In this document: positions 35,616 to 44,411 of the stretch, piece after piece
Layout: every line of letters starts with the position of its first letter
Position numbering within the stretch: the first letter of the stretch is position 1
NCBI RefSeq assembly: GCF_031846565.1
Contig: NZ_JAVRHL010000005.1
Span: 42,970-106,969 of the forward strand
Origin: Tropicimonas_B omnivorans
GTDB lineage: Bacteria > Pseudomonadota > Alphaproteobacteria > Rhodobacterales > Rhodobacteraceae
DNA length: 64,000 bases
Direction: 5' to 3'
Translations under genes and position numbers: made by a program
The notes under the pieces: generated by a model
Told to the model about the DNA's origin: nothing
Seen by the model: the letters and a program-made list of their open reading frames with translations, nothing else
Database searches by the model: none

Positions 35616-36160
35616 AGCGAAGTATCCGTGCGGTAGATCGGCGCCGTGGAGCGCCCGGCGAGGCGGGCGCCCGCGCGGATGATGCTCGAGATCGCCTGGA
35701 GGGAAACGAGGGCGCAGAAGCCGAAGATAAGCGCCTTGAGCAGGTAACGCAGCGGGATGCCGTTCGGCTCGATCGAACCTTCCTTCACGGCCCAGGCCAT
35801 CGTGATGTTCGGCAGGGAGGCCCAGGCGATCACGATGCACAGGGGCAGCACGAACAGAAGGTTGCCGAAGAGCTCCGTCAGATCCTGCACGCGAGGGCTC
35901 GCGCGGTCATAGAGGATGTCGACCCGCACGTTGCGGTTCCACAGCATGGAATAGGACGTGCCCAGAAGGATCGCGATGCCATGCAGGTAGACGATGCCCT
36001 CCTGCAGCCACACGGCCGGAATGCCGAAGAGCATCGACGTCGAGAAGACGTAGCGTGCGACGACCACGGCGAATTGCAGCAGGACCATAAGGAGGATGGA
36101 CCAGCACACGACGCGCCCGATCCGGTCGGTCACCGCATCGATGATGGCGGCAAGTTTCAT
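35612..36160 (-). CDS. TRAP transporter small permease (DctQ type)
   Basis: A ~182-aa four-helix membrane subunit with the DctQ pattern: a first helix C-W-S-I-L-L-M-V-L-L-Q-F-A-V-V-V-A-R-Y-V-F, then W-L-Q-E-G-I-V-Y-L-H-G-I-A-I-L-L-G and a central N-R-N-V-R-V-D-I. The ATG at 36160 has an AGAAGGG site ahead. It is coupled to DctM by a 4-bp overlap. Confidence 0.9.
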   Translation of the reverse strand: MKLAAIIDAVTDRIGRVVCWSILLMVLLQFAVVVARYVFSTSMLFGIPAVWLQEGIVYLHGIAILLGTSYSMLWNRNVRVDILYDRASPRVQDLTELFGNLLFVLPLCIVIAWASLPNITMAWAVKEGSIEPNGIPLRYLLKALIFGFCALVSLQAISSIIRAGARLAGRSTAPIYRTDTSL

Positions 36161-36225
36161 GGCGGTGCCCTTCTGGGAGGATCGGCGAGACGCGCGGAGC
36201 GTCCCGCCGGCCGGATCGCGTAGGC

Positions 36226-37305
36226 TCAGATGCCCCAGGCGCGGGCGCGGTCGGAGTACATCTGCCCTTCGAGCAGCTTGCCGCATTGCGTGGCCTGCTT
36301 GATGAACTCGACGTAGGGCCCGTGGATCTTCTGGGACATCTCGTCGTCGCCGGGATAGGCTTCCAGCACTTCGACGGATGCCTTGCCGAGAGCATCGACC
36401 ACGTCGTCGGGGAAGACCGTGGGCGTCACGCCGTCCGCCATGAGCTGCTCGAGCGCAACGGCGTTGTTGTAGGCGAAGGCCGTTGTCGTCTCATCGGCCA
36501 CCGCAGAGACGATGGATTCCGCGATGACCTTCTGGGCGGGAGTGAACTCCTCCCAGACATCCATCCGGAAAATCGTCTCGAGGCCGGCGCCCGTCTCGTG
36601 GGGGGCCGGCATGTAGTAGTAGGGCGCGACCTTCGCGAGGCCGAGCGCGACGTCGTTCCAGGGACCGACGAACTCCGCCGCGTCGACCACGCCGGATTGC
36701 AGCGCCGGAAAGATCTCGCTCGGCGGCAGGTTGACCGAGGAGACACCGACCTTCTGCATGATCTCGCCGCCGAGGCCGGCGATGCGCATCTTGAGGCCCT
36801 GCATGTCGTCGAGGGATTCGATGGGTCGCTTGAACCAGCCGCCAGCCTGCGCCATGGAGCTGCCCGCCCAGAAGGGCTTGAGGTTGAACGGGGCGTAGGT
36901 CTCGTCCCACAGTTCCTGACCGCCACCGTAGCGGATCCACCCGCCCAGCTCGCTGGCCGACAGCCCGTACGGCATGTTGGTGTAGTACATGGTTGCCGGG
37001 ATCTTGCCCGCGGCAAAGTAGGGAGCGCTGTGGCCCATCTCGGCCGCGCCGCTGGAAACGGCGTCGTTCACGGCATAGGGCGGGACGAGCTCGCCGCCGC
37101 CGAAATACTCGACCGTCAGGGTGCCGTCGGTCGCATCGGTCATGAGCTTTGCGATCTTCTCGGGCGCCTGGCCAAGGCCCGGAAAGCCGCGCGGGAACGT
37201 TCCGACCAGCTTCAGAACGCGCTTGCCCTGGGCGATTGCCGGGGCACCGAGGGTCATGGCGCCCGCTCCGAGCGCCGCACCGGCGAGAAGTGTTCTGCGT
37301 TTCAT
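36226..37305 (-). CDS. TRAP transporter substrate-binding protein (DctP type)
   Basis: A 359-aa periplasmic receptor of the DctP family. The start M-K-R-R-T-L-L-A-G-A-A-L-G is a Tat-like signal ending near A-I-A-Q. The mid-region has M-R-I-A-G-L-G-G-E and later A-A-E-F-V-G-P-W-N-D, the area that in alpha-keto-acid receptors (TakP-like) binds the carboxylate. The downstream dehydratase and dehydrogenases suggest a sugar acid as ligand. It is the first gene of the operon and is divergent from a LysR gene. Confidence 0.9.
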   Translation of the reverse strand: MKRRTLLAGAALGAGAMTLGAPAIAQGKRVLKLVGTFPRGFPGLGQAPEKIAKLMTDATDGTLTVEYFGGGELVPPYAVNDAVSSGAAEMGHSAPYFAAGKIPATMYYTNMPYGLSASELGGWIRYGGGQELWDETYAPFNLKPFWAGSSMAQAGGWFKRPIESLDDMQGLKMRIAGLGGEIMQKVGVSSVNLPPSEIFPALQSGVVDAAEFVGPWNDVALGLAKVAPYYYMPAPHETGAGLETIFRMDVWEEFTPAQKVIAESIVSAVADETTTAFAYNNAVALEQLMADGVTPTVFPDDVVDALGKASVEVLEAYPGDDEMSQKIHGPYVEFIKQATQCGKLLEGQMYSDRARAWGI

Positions 37306-37505
37306 TGGTTATTATTCCTCCCTGAAGACGACAGCGGCATGGCTCCTCCAGCTCGGCCGCCGCGCATGCCCCAGAGGGTAATTCAAACACCGTCTATCCC
37401 GCAACACGCAATTTTCCGTGTGCTTTTATCCCGCTTTATGCAAGCGTTTTCGAAATCGGCAGCGCGATCCCGACGCCCGCCGAATCCTGAAACGAGGTCA
37501 TCCCC
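37306..37505. promoter_or_regulatory. Divergent TRAP-operon/LysR promoter with palindrome
   Basis: The 200-bp gap has an AT-richer core. ACACGCAATTTTCCGTGT (37404-37421) has 5-bp inverted arms around an 8-bp centre and is the best LysR-type binding site candidate for shared control. Confidence 0.5.
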
Positions 37506-38402
37506 GTGGTCACGCTGAAGCAACTGGAGGCGCTCTACTGGATCGGCCGGCTCGGCAGTTTCGAGGCCGCGGCCCGGCAGCTCGAGACGTCCCAGTCTAC
37601 CATAACCCGTCGCATACAGGAACTGGAAGCCGTGACCGGCGCCGCTCTCTTCGACCGGACGACCCGCATTCCGACCCTGTCGCGGCAAGGGCAGGATGCC
37701 TGCGCGCAGGCCGCCGGGATCCTGGAGGGCGCTGAGGACTTTCTCGCCCGGCTGACGTCGCCCGAGATGATCGCCCGGCGGGTGTCCATCGGCGTGACGG
37801 AGCTGTCGTCCTTCAGCTGGGTGCCCGGCTTCCTGCGCACCGCCCGCGCCCATTTCCCGAAGCTCGAGCTGGATCTGCGTGTGGGTTCGGCGCCCCAGTT
37901 GCGGCAGCTTCTGTCGCAGAACGAACTCGACATGGCCGTCGTGCCCTCGGCGCTCTTCCCGCAGGAATTCGCGGTCAGCAAGGTGGCGACGCTGGCCACG
38001 TCCTTCTGCGCGGCGCGGGGCGCGTTCGACGAGGGGGGCCCGCTGACGCGCACCGACCTCGCGCGCATGCCCCTCATCGTGCAGGAAAACATGCTCTTCG
38101 ATCAGGTCGTCTCCCGTGCCTTCGTCGGGGCGGAGGCGGACAAGGTGACGGTGACCGAGGGCCTGCTGCCCCTCCTCGCCTTCGTCGCCTCCGGCTACGG
38201 CATTTCCGTCCTGCCGGACTTCATCCTCGACACGGCCCCCTTCGACGCGGTGCTGGCGCGGATCAACACGGGCGCCACGCCCGAGCCGCTCGATTACGTC
38301 GTGGTCCACCCCCGGACGACGCGCAGCCCCGTGGTGCTGAACCTGATCGACATGGTGCGGGACGCGTGCGGCTTCGAGCAGTTCTTCGCCGTGGAAGGCT
38401 GA
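37506..38402 (+). CDS. LysR-family transcriptional regulator
   Basis: A 298-aa LysR-type protein with the N-terminal winged HTH (L-K-Q-L-E-A-L-Y-W-I-G-R-L-G-S-F-E-A-A-A-R-Q-L-x-x-S-Q-S-T-I-T-R-R-I-Q-E-L-E) and a periplasmic-binding-fold effector domain from ~90. The start is a GTG at 37506. It is divergent from the TRAP operon and convergent with the second Dpp-type operon, so it most likely controls the TRAP/dehydratase genes. Confidence 0.92.
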   Translation: MVTLKQLEALYWIGRLGSFEAAARQLETSQSTITRRIQELEAVTGAALFDRTTRIPTLSRQGQDACAQAAGILEGAEDFLARLTSPEMIARRVSIGVTELSSFSWVPGFLRTARAHFPKLELDLRVGSAPQLRQLLSQNELDMAVVPSALFPQEFAVSKVATLATSFCAARGAFDEGGPLTRTDLARMPLIVQENMLFDQVVSRAFVGAEADKVTVTEGLLPLLAFVASGYGISVLPDFILDTAPFDAVLARINTGATPEPLDYVVVHPRTTRSPVVLNLIDMVRDACGFEQFFAVEG

Positions 38403-38417
38403 TCGCGGGGCGCGACC

Positions 38418-39383
38418 TCAGGCAGCGCCGGTCCTGACCCGCGGATCGAGGGCGACGTAGAGCAGATCGACGACGATGTTCGCCACGACGATGAAGAAGC
38501 CGGCCAGGAGCACGATGCCGATGATGACCGGCCGATCCTGGCTGTTTACCGCCTGCACCGCGAGCGAGCCGATCCCCTGAAGCCCGAAGACCTGTTCGGT
38601 GACGATGGCGCCGCCGAGCAGGACCGCGACATCGGCGCCGAGCTGCGTCGTAAGCGGCGTCAGCACGGCGCGCAGGCCATGCTTGAAGACGACGACCCGC
38701 TCCTTCAGGCCCTTCGCGCGCGCCGTCCGGATGTAGTCTTCCCCCAGGACCTCGAGCATCTGCCCACGGGTGAGCCGGGCATAGATCGCGGCAGAGGTCA
38801 GCGCGAGGGAGAGCCATGGCAGGACCAGGTGCCACGCCCAGTCCAGCACGCCGTCGCTGATCGGCTTGTAGCTGCCGGCCGGAAACAGCGTGAACCCCGC
38901 CTGGCGGGGCAGGAAATAGAGGCAGTAGAGCGCGGCCATGCCGAGCACGAAGGACGGGAAGCTGACGCCGACGAGGATGAACACCTGGCCCAGTCGATCC
39001 CGCAGGCTGCCGGGCTTGCGCGCCGACATGATCCCGATCGGGATGCCGAGCAGAAGCCACATCACGACGGCCCCCGCGCACAGGGAGATCGTGGCCGGCA
39101 TGCGCTGCTGGATCAGGGTCAGGACAGGCTGCTGGTTGCGATAGGAGAAGCCCAGATCCCCCGAAAGCGAGCGCATGACGAAGTCGCCATACTGCGCGAG
39201 AACCGGCTTCCCGAGGCCGAGATTCTCCCGCACCTGCTGCACCTGCGCGTCCGAGGCCCGCTCCCCGGCGACGAGCCGCGCGGGGTCGCCCGGCGCGACG
39301 AAGAACAAAAGGAAGATGAAGGCCGACAGGAGGAACAGGACGAGGGCAGCGAACCCGACGCGCTTGGCGAGAAAACCGATCAT
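38418..39383 (-). CDS. DppB-type ABC permease (peptide operon)
   Basis: A ~321-aa permease with the DppB start F-L-A-K-R-V-G-F-A-A-L-V-L-F-L-L, P-G-D-P-A-R-L, G-D-L-G-F-S-Y-R, and the coupling segment R-T-A-R-A-K-G-L-K-E-R-V-V-V-F-K-H-G-L-R. The end is D-L-L-Y-V-A-L-D-P-R-V-R. The ATG at 39383 overlaps the DppC stop by 4 bp. It is the last gene of this operon. Confidence 0.93.
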   Translation of the reverse strand: MIGFLAKRVGFAALVLFLLSAFIFLLFFVAPGDPARLVAGERASDAQVQQVRENLGLGKPVLAQYGDFVMRSLSGDLGFSYRNQQPVLTLIQQRMPATISLCAGAVVMWLLLGIPIGIMSARKPGSLRDRLGQVFILVGVSFPSFVLGMAALYCLYFLPRQAGFTLFPAGSYKPISDGVLDWAWHLVLPWLSLALTSAAIYARLTRGQMLEVLGEDYIRTARAKGLKERVVVFKHGLRAVLTPLTTQLGADVAVLLGGAIVTEQVFGLQGIGSLAVQAVNSQDRPVIIGIVLLAGFFIVVANIVVDLLYVALDPRVRTGAA

Positions 39384-40333
39384 TTCGCGTCTCCCTTCGG
39401 CCGGGACCGCTTGGGCCAGATCCGCCAGCGCATCTTCACCGGCCGGAAATTGGCCTTCGGATCGAGCGCGTCGCGCAGCGTGTCCCCGAGGATGTTGAAG
39501 GACAGTGTCGTCAGAAGGAGGATCACGCTCGGGAACAGGATCAGCCACCACGCGAACATGTAGATCGAGTTGTTCGCGGCCTCGGACAGCATCCCGCCCC
39601 AGCTCGGCGCGGGCGGCACGATCCCGAGACCGAGGAAAGACAGCGTGGATTCGAAGATGATCGAGGTCGGGATCATCATCGTGGTGTAGATGATGATCGG
39701 AACGCTGAGGTTGGGCAGGATGTCGATCACCATGATCGACAGGTGCCCCGCGCCCAGCGTCCGGCTCGCCATGACGAATTCCCGTTCTCTCAGGGACATG
39801 ACCTGACCGCGGATGACCCGCCCCATGATCGTCCAGCTGAAGAACACGATGACGGAGACCGAGAGGGGAATGCTGGTTCCGAAGACCGATACGAGGGAGA
39901 GCATGCACAGGAGGACCGGTATGGACATAACGAAGTCCATCATGCGCCCAAGGACGACATCCACCCAGCCGCCGAAATAGCCGGCGAGGACGCCGACCGT
40001 CACGCCGATGCAGGCCGCCAGCAGGGAGGCGATGACGCCGATCAGGAGCGAGACGCGCGCGCCGTATGCGAGGCGGACGAGGACGTCGCGCCCGAGCTGG
40101 TCGGTGCCCATCAGGAATTCCGGGCTCGGCGGCACCGGAAGGCCCTGCGGCGTCAGCCCCGTATCCCTGAACTGCTCGACCGGGGAATGGCCGACGACAT
40201 ACGCGATGGCGTCCGCCCCGATGGCAAAGAGCGCGAGCACCACGATGAAGGCGAGGGACAGCATGCCCGCCCTGTCGGACAGGACCCGGCGCAGGGTCAG
40301 CTCGAAGGAGCCGCGTTGGACGATATCGCTCAT
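39380..40333 (-). CDS. DppC-type ABC permease (peptide operon)
   Basis: A ~317-aa permease with F-L-M-G-T-D-Q-L-G-R-D-V-L-V-R-L-A-Y-G-A-R-V-S-L and the coupling segment A-S-R-T-L-G-A-G-H-L-S-I-M-V-I-D-I-L-P-N. It ends with I-L-G-D-T-L-R-D-A-L-D-P-K. The C-terminus has an extra ~25-residue basic tail. Overlaps both neighbours by 4 bp. Confidence 0.93.
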   Translation of the reverse strand: MSDIVQRGSFELTLRRVLSDRAGMLSLAFIVVLALFAIGADAIAYVVGHSPVEQFRDTGLTPQGLPVPPSPEFLMGTDQLGRDVLVRLAYGARVSLLIGVIASLLAACIGVTVGVLAGYFGGWVDVVLGRMMDFVMSIPVLLCMLSLVSVFGTSIPLSVSVIVFFSWTIMGRVIRGQVMSLREREFVMASRTLGAGHLSIMVIDILPNLSVPIIIYTTMMIPTSIIFESTLSFLGLGIVPPAPSWGGMLSEAANNSIYMFAWWLILFPSVILLLTTLSFNILGDTLRDALDPKANFRPVKMRWRIWPKRSRPKGDAK

Positions 40334-42165
40334 GCGCTTGCCTCCTGCATCGACGCCGGAGCGCGCGCCCCGACCATGGCGGCCTCGAGGAGCTGCCTTG
40401 TGTAGGGGTGGCGGGGGCGTTCGTAGATCTCGGCGGTCGTGCCTTCCTCGACCACTTCGCCGGCATTCATCACCATGAGCCGGTCGCTGACGTGGCGTAC
40501 GACCGAGAGGTCGTGGGAAATGAAGAGGTAGGACAGATCCCGCTCGATCTGGAGGTCCTGGATCAGGTTCAGGATCTGGGCCTGGATCGACACGTCGAGG
40601 GCGGAGACCGGCTCGTCGAAAATCACGATCTTGGGTTGCAGCGCGAGCGCCCGCGCGATGCCGATGCGCTGACGCTGGCCGCCCGAGAACTCCGACGGAA
40701 AGCGGTTGTAGTGCTCGGGATTGAGGCCGACGAGGTCCATCAGATCCCGCACGCGGGCCTTGCGCTCCTCCCCGGCGCAGACGCCGTGGATGCGGAACGG
40801 ATCGCCGATGATCGCGCCGACGCGGCGGCGTGGATTGAGCGAGCCGAAGGGGTCCTGGAACACCATCTGGACGTTCTGCCGGAGACTGCGCCAATCGTCC
40901 GGTCCGAACTCAGCCATGTCGCGACCGAGGATCGAGACGCGGCCCCCGCTCGGGGCGTGGAGCCCCGCGATGATCCGCGCGAGGGAGGATTTCCCGCAGC
41001 CGCTTTCGCCCACGATGCCGAGCGTTTCGCCGCGCCTCAGCGTCAGGTTTACGCCCTTCAGGACTTCGGTCGTCTTGGCTTTGCCGAAGAAGGAGCCCGA
41101 GTGGTAGGTGAGCCGCAGGTCCGCGACGTCGATCACCGGCTCGGGCTCGGGCGCGGCGGCAAGCCCTGCCGGACGGACCGATTTCGCTGCGGGCGTTTCT
41201 TGCGTCCCGGACAGGCCGCCCTCGACCCAGCAGAGGTAGTCCGAGCCGCGCCCGTGCCGCAGCGGCGGGCGTTCGGCCCGGCACCTGTCCATCACGGCGG
41301 CGCAGCGCGGGGCGAAGACGCAGCCGGCCGGGGATTCCAGAAGGCTGGGCGGCTGGCCGGGGATCGAGCTGAGCCGCCCGGTCGCCGTGTCATGCGCCGG
41401 GGACGAGGCGAGCAGGCCTTGGGTATAGGGATGATCGGGGTGGCCGAGGACGGCGGCGCCCGTCCCCGTCTCCATCCGGTTGCCCGCGTACATCACCATG
41501 GCGTTGTCGGCGATGCTGGAGAGAAGGGCGAGATCGTGCGTGACCATGATCACGGCGGTGCCGAGCTCCCTCCGCATCTCGTCGATCATCTCGATGATCT
41601 GCGCCTGGATGGTCACGTCGAGCGCCGTGGTCGGCTCGTCCGCGATCAGGAGGGCAGGTTTCAGGGCGACGGCCATGGCGATCATCACGCGCTGCCGCAT
41701 GCCGCCCGAGAACTGGTGCGGGTAGTCGTGGACCCGCGCTTCGGGCTCCCGGATGCCGACGAGACCGAGCACGTCCACAGCCTCCTTCAGCGCCTCCGCC
41801 CGGGTCAGGGAGCGGTGCGCGAGGATCGCCTCGCATATCTGCTGGCCGACGGAGAAGTAGGGGTGCAGCGCCGAGAGAGGGTCCTGCGAGATCATCGCGA
41901 TCCGGTCGCCGCGGAGCCGCCTCATCTGCCGCTCCGGCAGGGTCACGAGATCGCGGCCCTCGAACAGGATGCTGCCGCGCCGGGCGGTGTTCGGCAGGAG
42001 CCCCATGATCGACTGCGACAGGACGCTCTTGCCGGACCCGCTTTCGCCGACGATGCCGAACATCTCCTCGGCCTCGACGGAGAAGGAGACATCGCGAACG
42101 GCATGGAGCTCACCGTCCCCGGTGGGAATGTCGATCGAAAGGTTACGAACCTCGAGAACGGGCAT
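40330..42165 (-). CDS. Fused DppD-DppF dual ABC ATPase
   Basis: A ~611-aa protein with two complete ABC domains. The first has Walker A G-E-S-G-S-G-K-S, signature F-S-G-G-M-R-Q-R and Walker B L-L-I-A-D-E-P-T-T-A-L-D, plus the oligopeptide-ATPase tail G-C-V-F-A-P-R-C. The second has G-E-S-G-C-G-K-S-S, F-S-G-G-Q-R-Q-R and I-V-I-F-D-E-P-V-S-A-L-D. Such fusions replace separate DppD and DppF in some importers and contrast with the separate pair in the operon at 24.7-26.6 kb. The ATG at 42165 has GAAGG ahead. Confidence 0.93.
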   Translation of the reverse strand: MPVLEVRNLSIDIPTGDGELHAVRDVSFSVEAEEMFGIVGESGSGKSVLSQSIMGLLPNTARRGSILFEGRDLVTLPERQMRRLRGDRIAMISQDPLSALHPYFSVGQQICEAILAHRSLTRAEALKEAVDVLGLVGIREPEARVHDYPHQFSGGMRQRVMIAMAVALKPALLIADEPTTALDVTIQAQIIEMIDEMRRELGTAVIMVTHDLALLSSIADNAMVMYAGNRMETGTGAAVLGHPDHPYTQGLLASSPAHDTATGRLSSIPGQPPSLLESPAGCVFAPRCAAVMDRCRAERPPLRHGRGSDYLCWVEGGLSGTQETPAAKSVRPAGLAAAPEPEPVIDVADLRLTYHSGSFFGKAKTTEVLKGVNLTLRRGETLGIVGESGCGKSSLARIIAGLHAPSGGRVSILGRDMAEFGPDDWRSLRQNVQMVFQDPFGSLNPRRRVGAIIGDPFRIHGVCAGEERKARVRDLMDLVGLNPEHYNRFPSEFSGGQRQRIGIARALALQPKIVIFDEPVSALDVSIQAQILNLIQDLQIERDLSYLFISHDLSVVRHVSDRLMVMNAGEVVEEGTTAEIYERPRHPYTRQLLEAAMVGARAPASMQEASA

Positions 42166-42242
42166 GTGAGGCCTTCGCAGAAATGGTGCGGCCAACCCCC
42201 CGCGAGGGAGGCTGGCCAGTATTCAGGTTGGTCCTGTGCGGA

Positions 42243-43982
42243 TCAGCGATCGAGCCAGACGTTGGTCCAGTCCCCCTGCCCGCCGGCGGCGTAGGGCAGG
42301 AAATTCTCGACGTCCTCGCCGTGGTACATGACCGTCTGGAGCGAGACGAGCGGGATGGTCGGCACGTCCGCCGTGACCATCTCGTCCACCTCTTCCCAGA
42401 GCTCGCGGCTTTCCTCGAGATCGGTGGTCACGAGCGCCTGCTCGGCCAGTTCGGTGGCCTCGGGATTGTTGTAATCCGAGAAGTTGAAGGTGCCGTGGGT
42501 GCCGTCATAGGTGTATTGCGGCGTGTAGATCGAGCGCGCCGCGCCACCCGGCCAATCGGGGGACCAGCCAGAGGGAACGAGGTCCCAGACGCCGTTCTGG
42601 GCGTTCTCGAAATTCGTGATCAGGCGGGCGTAGAAGTCCGACGCCGGCGTCGGGATCAGTTCGATCGTGAAACCGGCCTCCTGGAGCGACGCCTGGATGA
42701 CCTGGGCCACCGCGGGATCCGAGCCGAGGTTGCGGAACGGCATCTTGAGCGTCAGCCCGTCCGGGTAGCCCGCCTCGGCGAGAAGCGCCTTGGATTTCTC
42801 GGGATCGCCCTTGTCGTCCGGGGTCGGGAAGAGGTTGAACTCGTGATGTCCGACGACGCCGGACGGCATGATGCCGTGAAGCGGCGAGGCGAATTCCTCG
42901 CCCCCGAACTGCTGGACCACGGCGGCCCGGTCGATCGCGTAGGCCAGTGCCTCGCGGACCTTGAGGTTGCGCAGCGCCCCGTCGTTGTTGTCCGAAACGG
43001 TGTTGATCCAGACCATCTTGGACGAGCCCTGCGCCACGGCGGAGATCTTGTCGTCGCCTTGCATGTTCAGCATCTGCACGGTCACGGGCGGGACGGGAAT
43101 GTCGTACAGCATGTCGCCATCGCCGGACTGGAGTTGCTGCATGGCCGCATCGGCCTGCACACCCGCGATCACGTCGATCTCGTCGACATAGGCGTTGCGA
43201 AGCGGATCGCTCTCGGCCTCCCATGCGGGGTTGCGCACGAGATGCACGACGCTGTCGGGCACGTAACTTTCGACCGTGTAGGGACCGGAAGCGATGTAGT
43301 TCTCGCGGTAATCCGGGCTGTCGGGCAGGTAGTCCAGGACCTCGATCGGCGCCGGGGACGCGGGGACCAGCGTCAGCAGGTAGATGAAGTCGTTCGCGGC
43401 CTCGGTGAGGCGGAAGATCACGGTATCATCGGACGGGGTCTCGATCCCGGCGATGTCATTTCCCTCGATGTAGTCCTTCATCGCCTCGGGCGTCGGCTCG
43501 ATGTCCGCAAAGCCCTCGCAGAACTCGGTCACGCCCTCGATCAGTCCGTCGAAGAAGCTGATGGAGGGAGAGGGAAGAGAGGGGTTGCACATCCGCTTGA
43601 ACCCGCGCGCCACATCGGCGGAGGTGATCTGGCGGGCGCCGTCCGGCGCGTCCCAGTTGGCGCCGTCACGCAGCGTGAAGGTGTAGGTCAGGCCGTCATC
43701 CGTCGGCGTCGGGATCTCGGTCGCGAGGTCACCGAAGGGCTGGATCTGTTCGTCCGGATCGTCGGACGCCTTGAAGCTGACGAGCTGGCGCTGGACCGCC
43801 CGGAAGAAGTTGCCGGTCACGGCGGTCGCGGGCGGCACTGTATCGAACCGGTCGACCTCGGCGGTGCCGAGGATGCGAAGGGTGCCGCCGGTCTCGGGAT
43901 CGGCCGCGGCCTCGGACGCGGGAAGCGCGAGTTGCAGAGCCAGGGCTCCGAACATCGTGGTGGCGAGAAGGTTTCTCTTCAA
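42243..43982 (-). CDS. ABC transporter family-5 solute-binding protein (peptide operon)
   Basis: A ~579-aa periplasmic binding protein. The signal peptide is R-N-L-L-A-T-T-M-F-G-A-L-A-L-Q-L-A-L-P-A-S-E-A-A-A. Family segments include G-D-L-A-T-E-I-P-T-P-T-D-D-G-L-T-Y-T-F-T-L-R-D-G, S-A-D-V-A-R-G-F-K-R and V-R-E-A-L-A-Y-A-I-D-R. I chose a TTG start at 43982: AAAGGA sits at the right distance and the signal begins there, whereas upstream ATGs would add ~50 residues without a signal. The divergent prolidase-type and S9 peptidases point to peptides, possibly proline-containing, as ligand. Confidence 0.9.
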   Translation of the reverse strand: MKRNLLATTMFGALALQLALPASEAAADPETGGTLRILGTAEVDRFDTVPPATAVTGNFFRAVQRQLVSFKASDDPDEQIQPFGDLATEIPTPTDDGLTYTFTLRDGANWDAPDGARQITSADVARGFKRMCNPSLPSPSISFFDGLIEGVTEFCEGFADIEPTPEAMKDYIEGNDIAGIETPSDDTVIFRLTEAANDFIYLLTLVPASPAPIEVLDYLPDSPDYRENYIASGPYTVESYVPDSVVHLVRNPAWEAESDPLRNAYVDEIDVIAGVQADAAMQQLQSGDGDMLYDIPVPPVTVQMLNMQGDDKISAVAQGSSKMVWINTVSDNNDGALRNLKVREALAYAIDRAAVVQQFGGEEFASPLHGIMPSGVVGHHEFNLFPTPDDKGDPEKSKALLAEAGYPDGLTLKMPFRNLGSDPAVAQVIQASLQEAGFTIELIPTPASDFYARLITNFENAQNGVWDLVPSGWSPDWPGGAARSIYTPQYTYDGTHGTFNFSDYNNPEATELAEQALVTTDLEESRELWEEVDEMVTADVPTIPLVSLQTVMYHGEDVENFLPYAAGGQGDWTNVWLDR

Positions 43983-44411
43983 GGTGGTGTCCTTTCCGCC
44001 GCTACCGGCGCTTCCTGTTGAACGCGTTATTCTGAGCTTCGGCGGCAGGAAATGATCCCTCACCGCAGAAGATGTGCGCATTTGATCAAGACACCTCGAA
44101 CCTAGGTTTGTCCCTGAATTTTTGTCAAGCGACATCATCCGCCCTTCCCGTGGGGTCCGGGAAGGCCATGGCGCGTGAGGGGACGATCCGCGTAGATAAT
44201 TGGCTGCACCCCACCCGTTCGGACACCCCGCACAAGGCTATTTACATCAGGTGTTTATGGTATTCTTGATTACCATAGGCGTGCACCGCGAAACTCCGGA
44301 CGCTGATTGTGATAGTTTGATCAAGCAACTTTACACGGCATCCGCCTATCGACTAAGCCTCGGTCACGTAGGCCCCGCCTGCGCCTCAGACGCCAATCCG
44401 AAAGGCCGGAC
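43983..44411. promoter_or_regulatory. Divergent promoter region of the peptide locus with palindromes
   Basis: This 429-bp AT-rich gap serves the transporter operon (minus) and the peptidase genes (plus). TATGGTA-8 bp-TACCATA at 44256-44277 is a perfect 7-bp inverted repeat. The palindromic ten-mer TTTGATCAAG occurs at 44081-44090 and again at 44316-44325, one copy toward each gene. Both look like operators; the regulator is not identified. Confidence 0.5.

Noticed and set aside
32283..35636. Plus-strand open frame of more than 1100 codons
   Set aside because: It is antisense to the clear IlvD/Edd and TRAP DctM genes, has an Arg/Asp/Glu-biased translation without any domain, and exists only because of high GC.
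40408..44021. Two long plus-strand frames of over 600 codons each
   Set aside because: They mirror the fused ATPase and the solute-binding protein on the minus strand and contain no recognisable motif.
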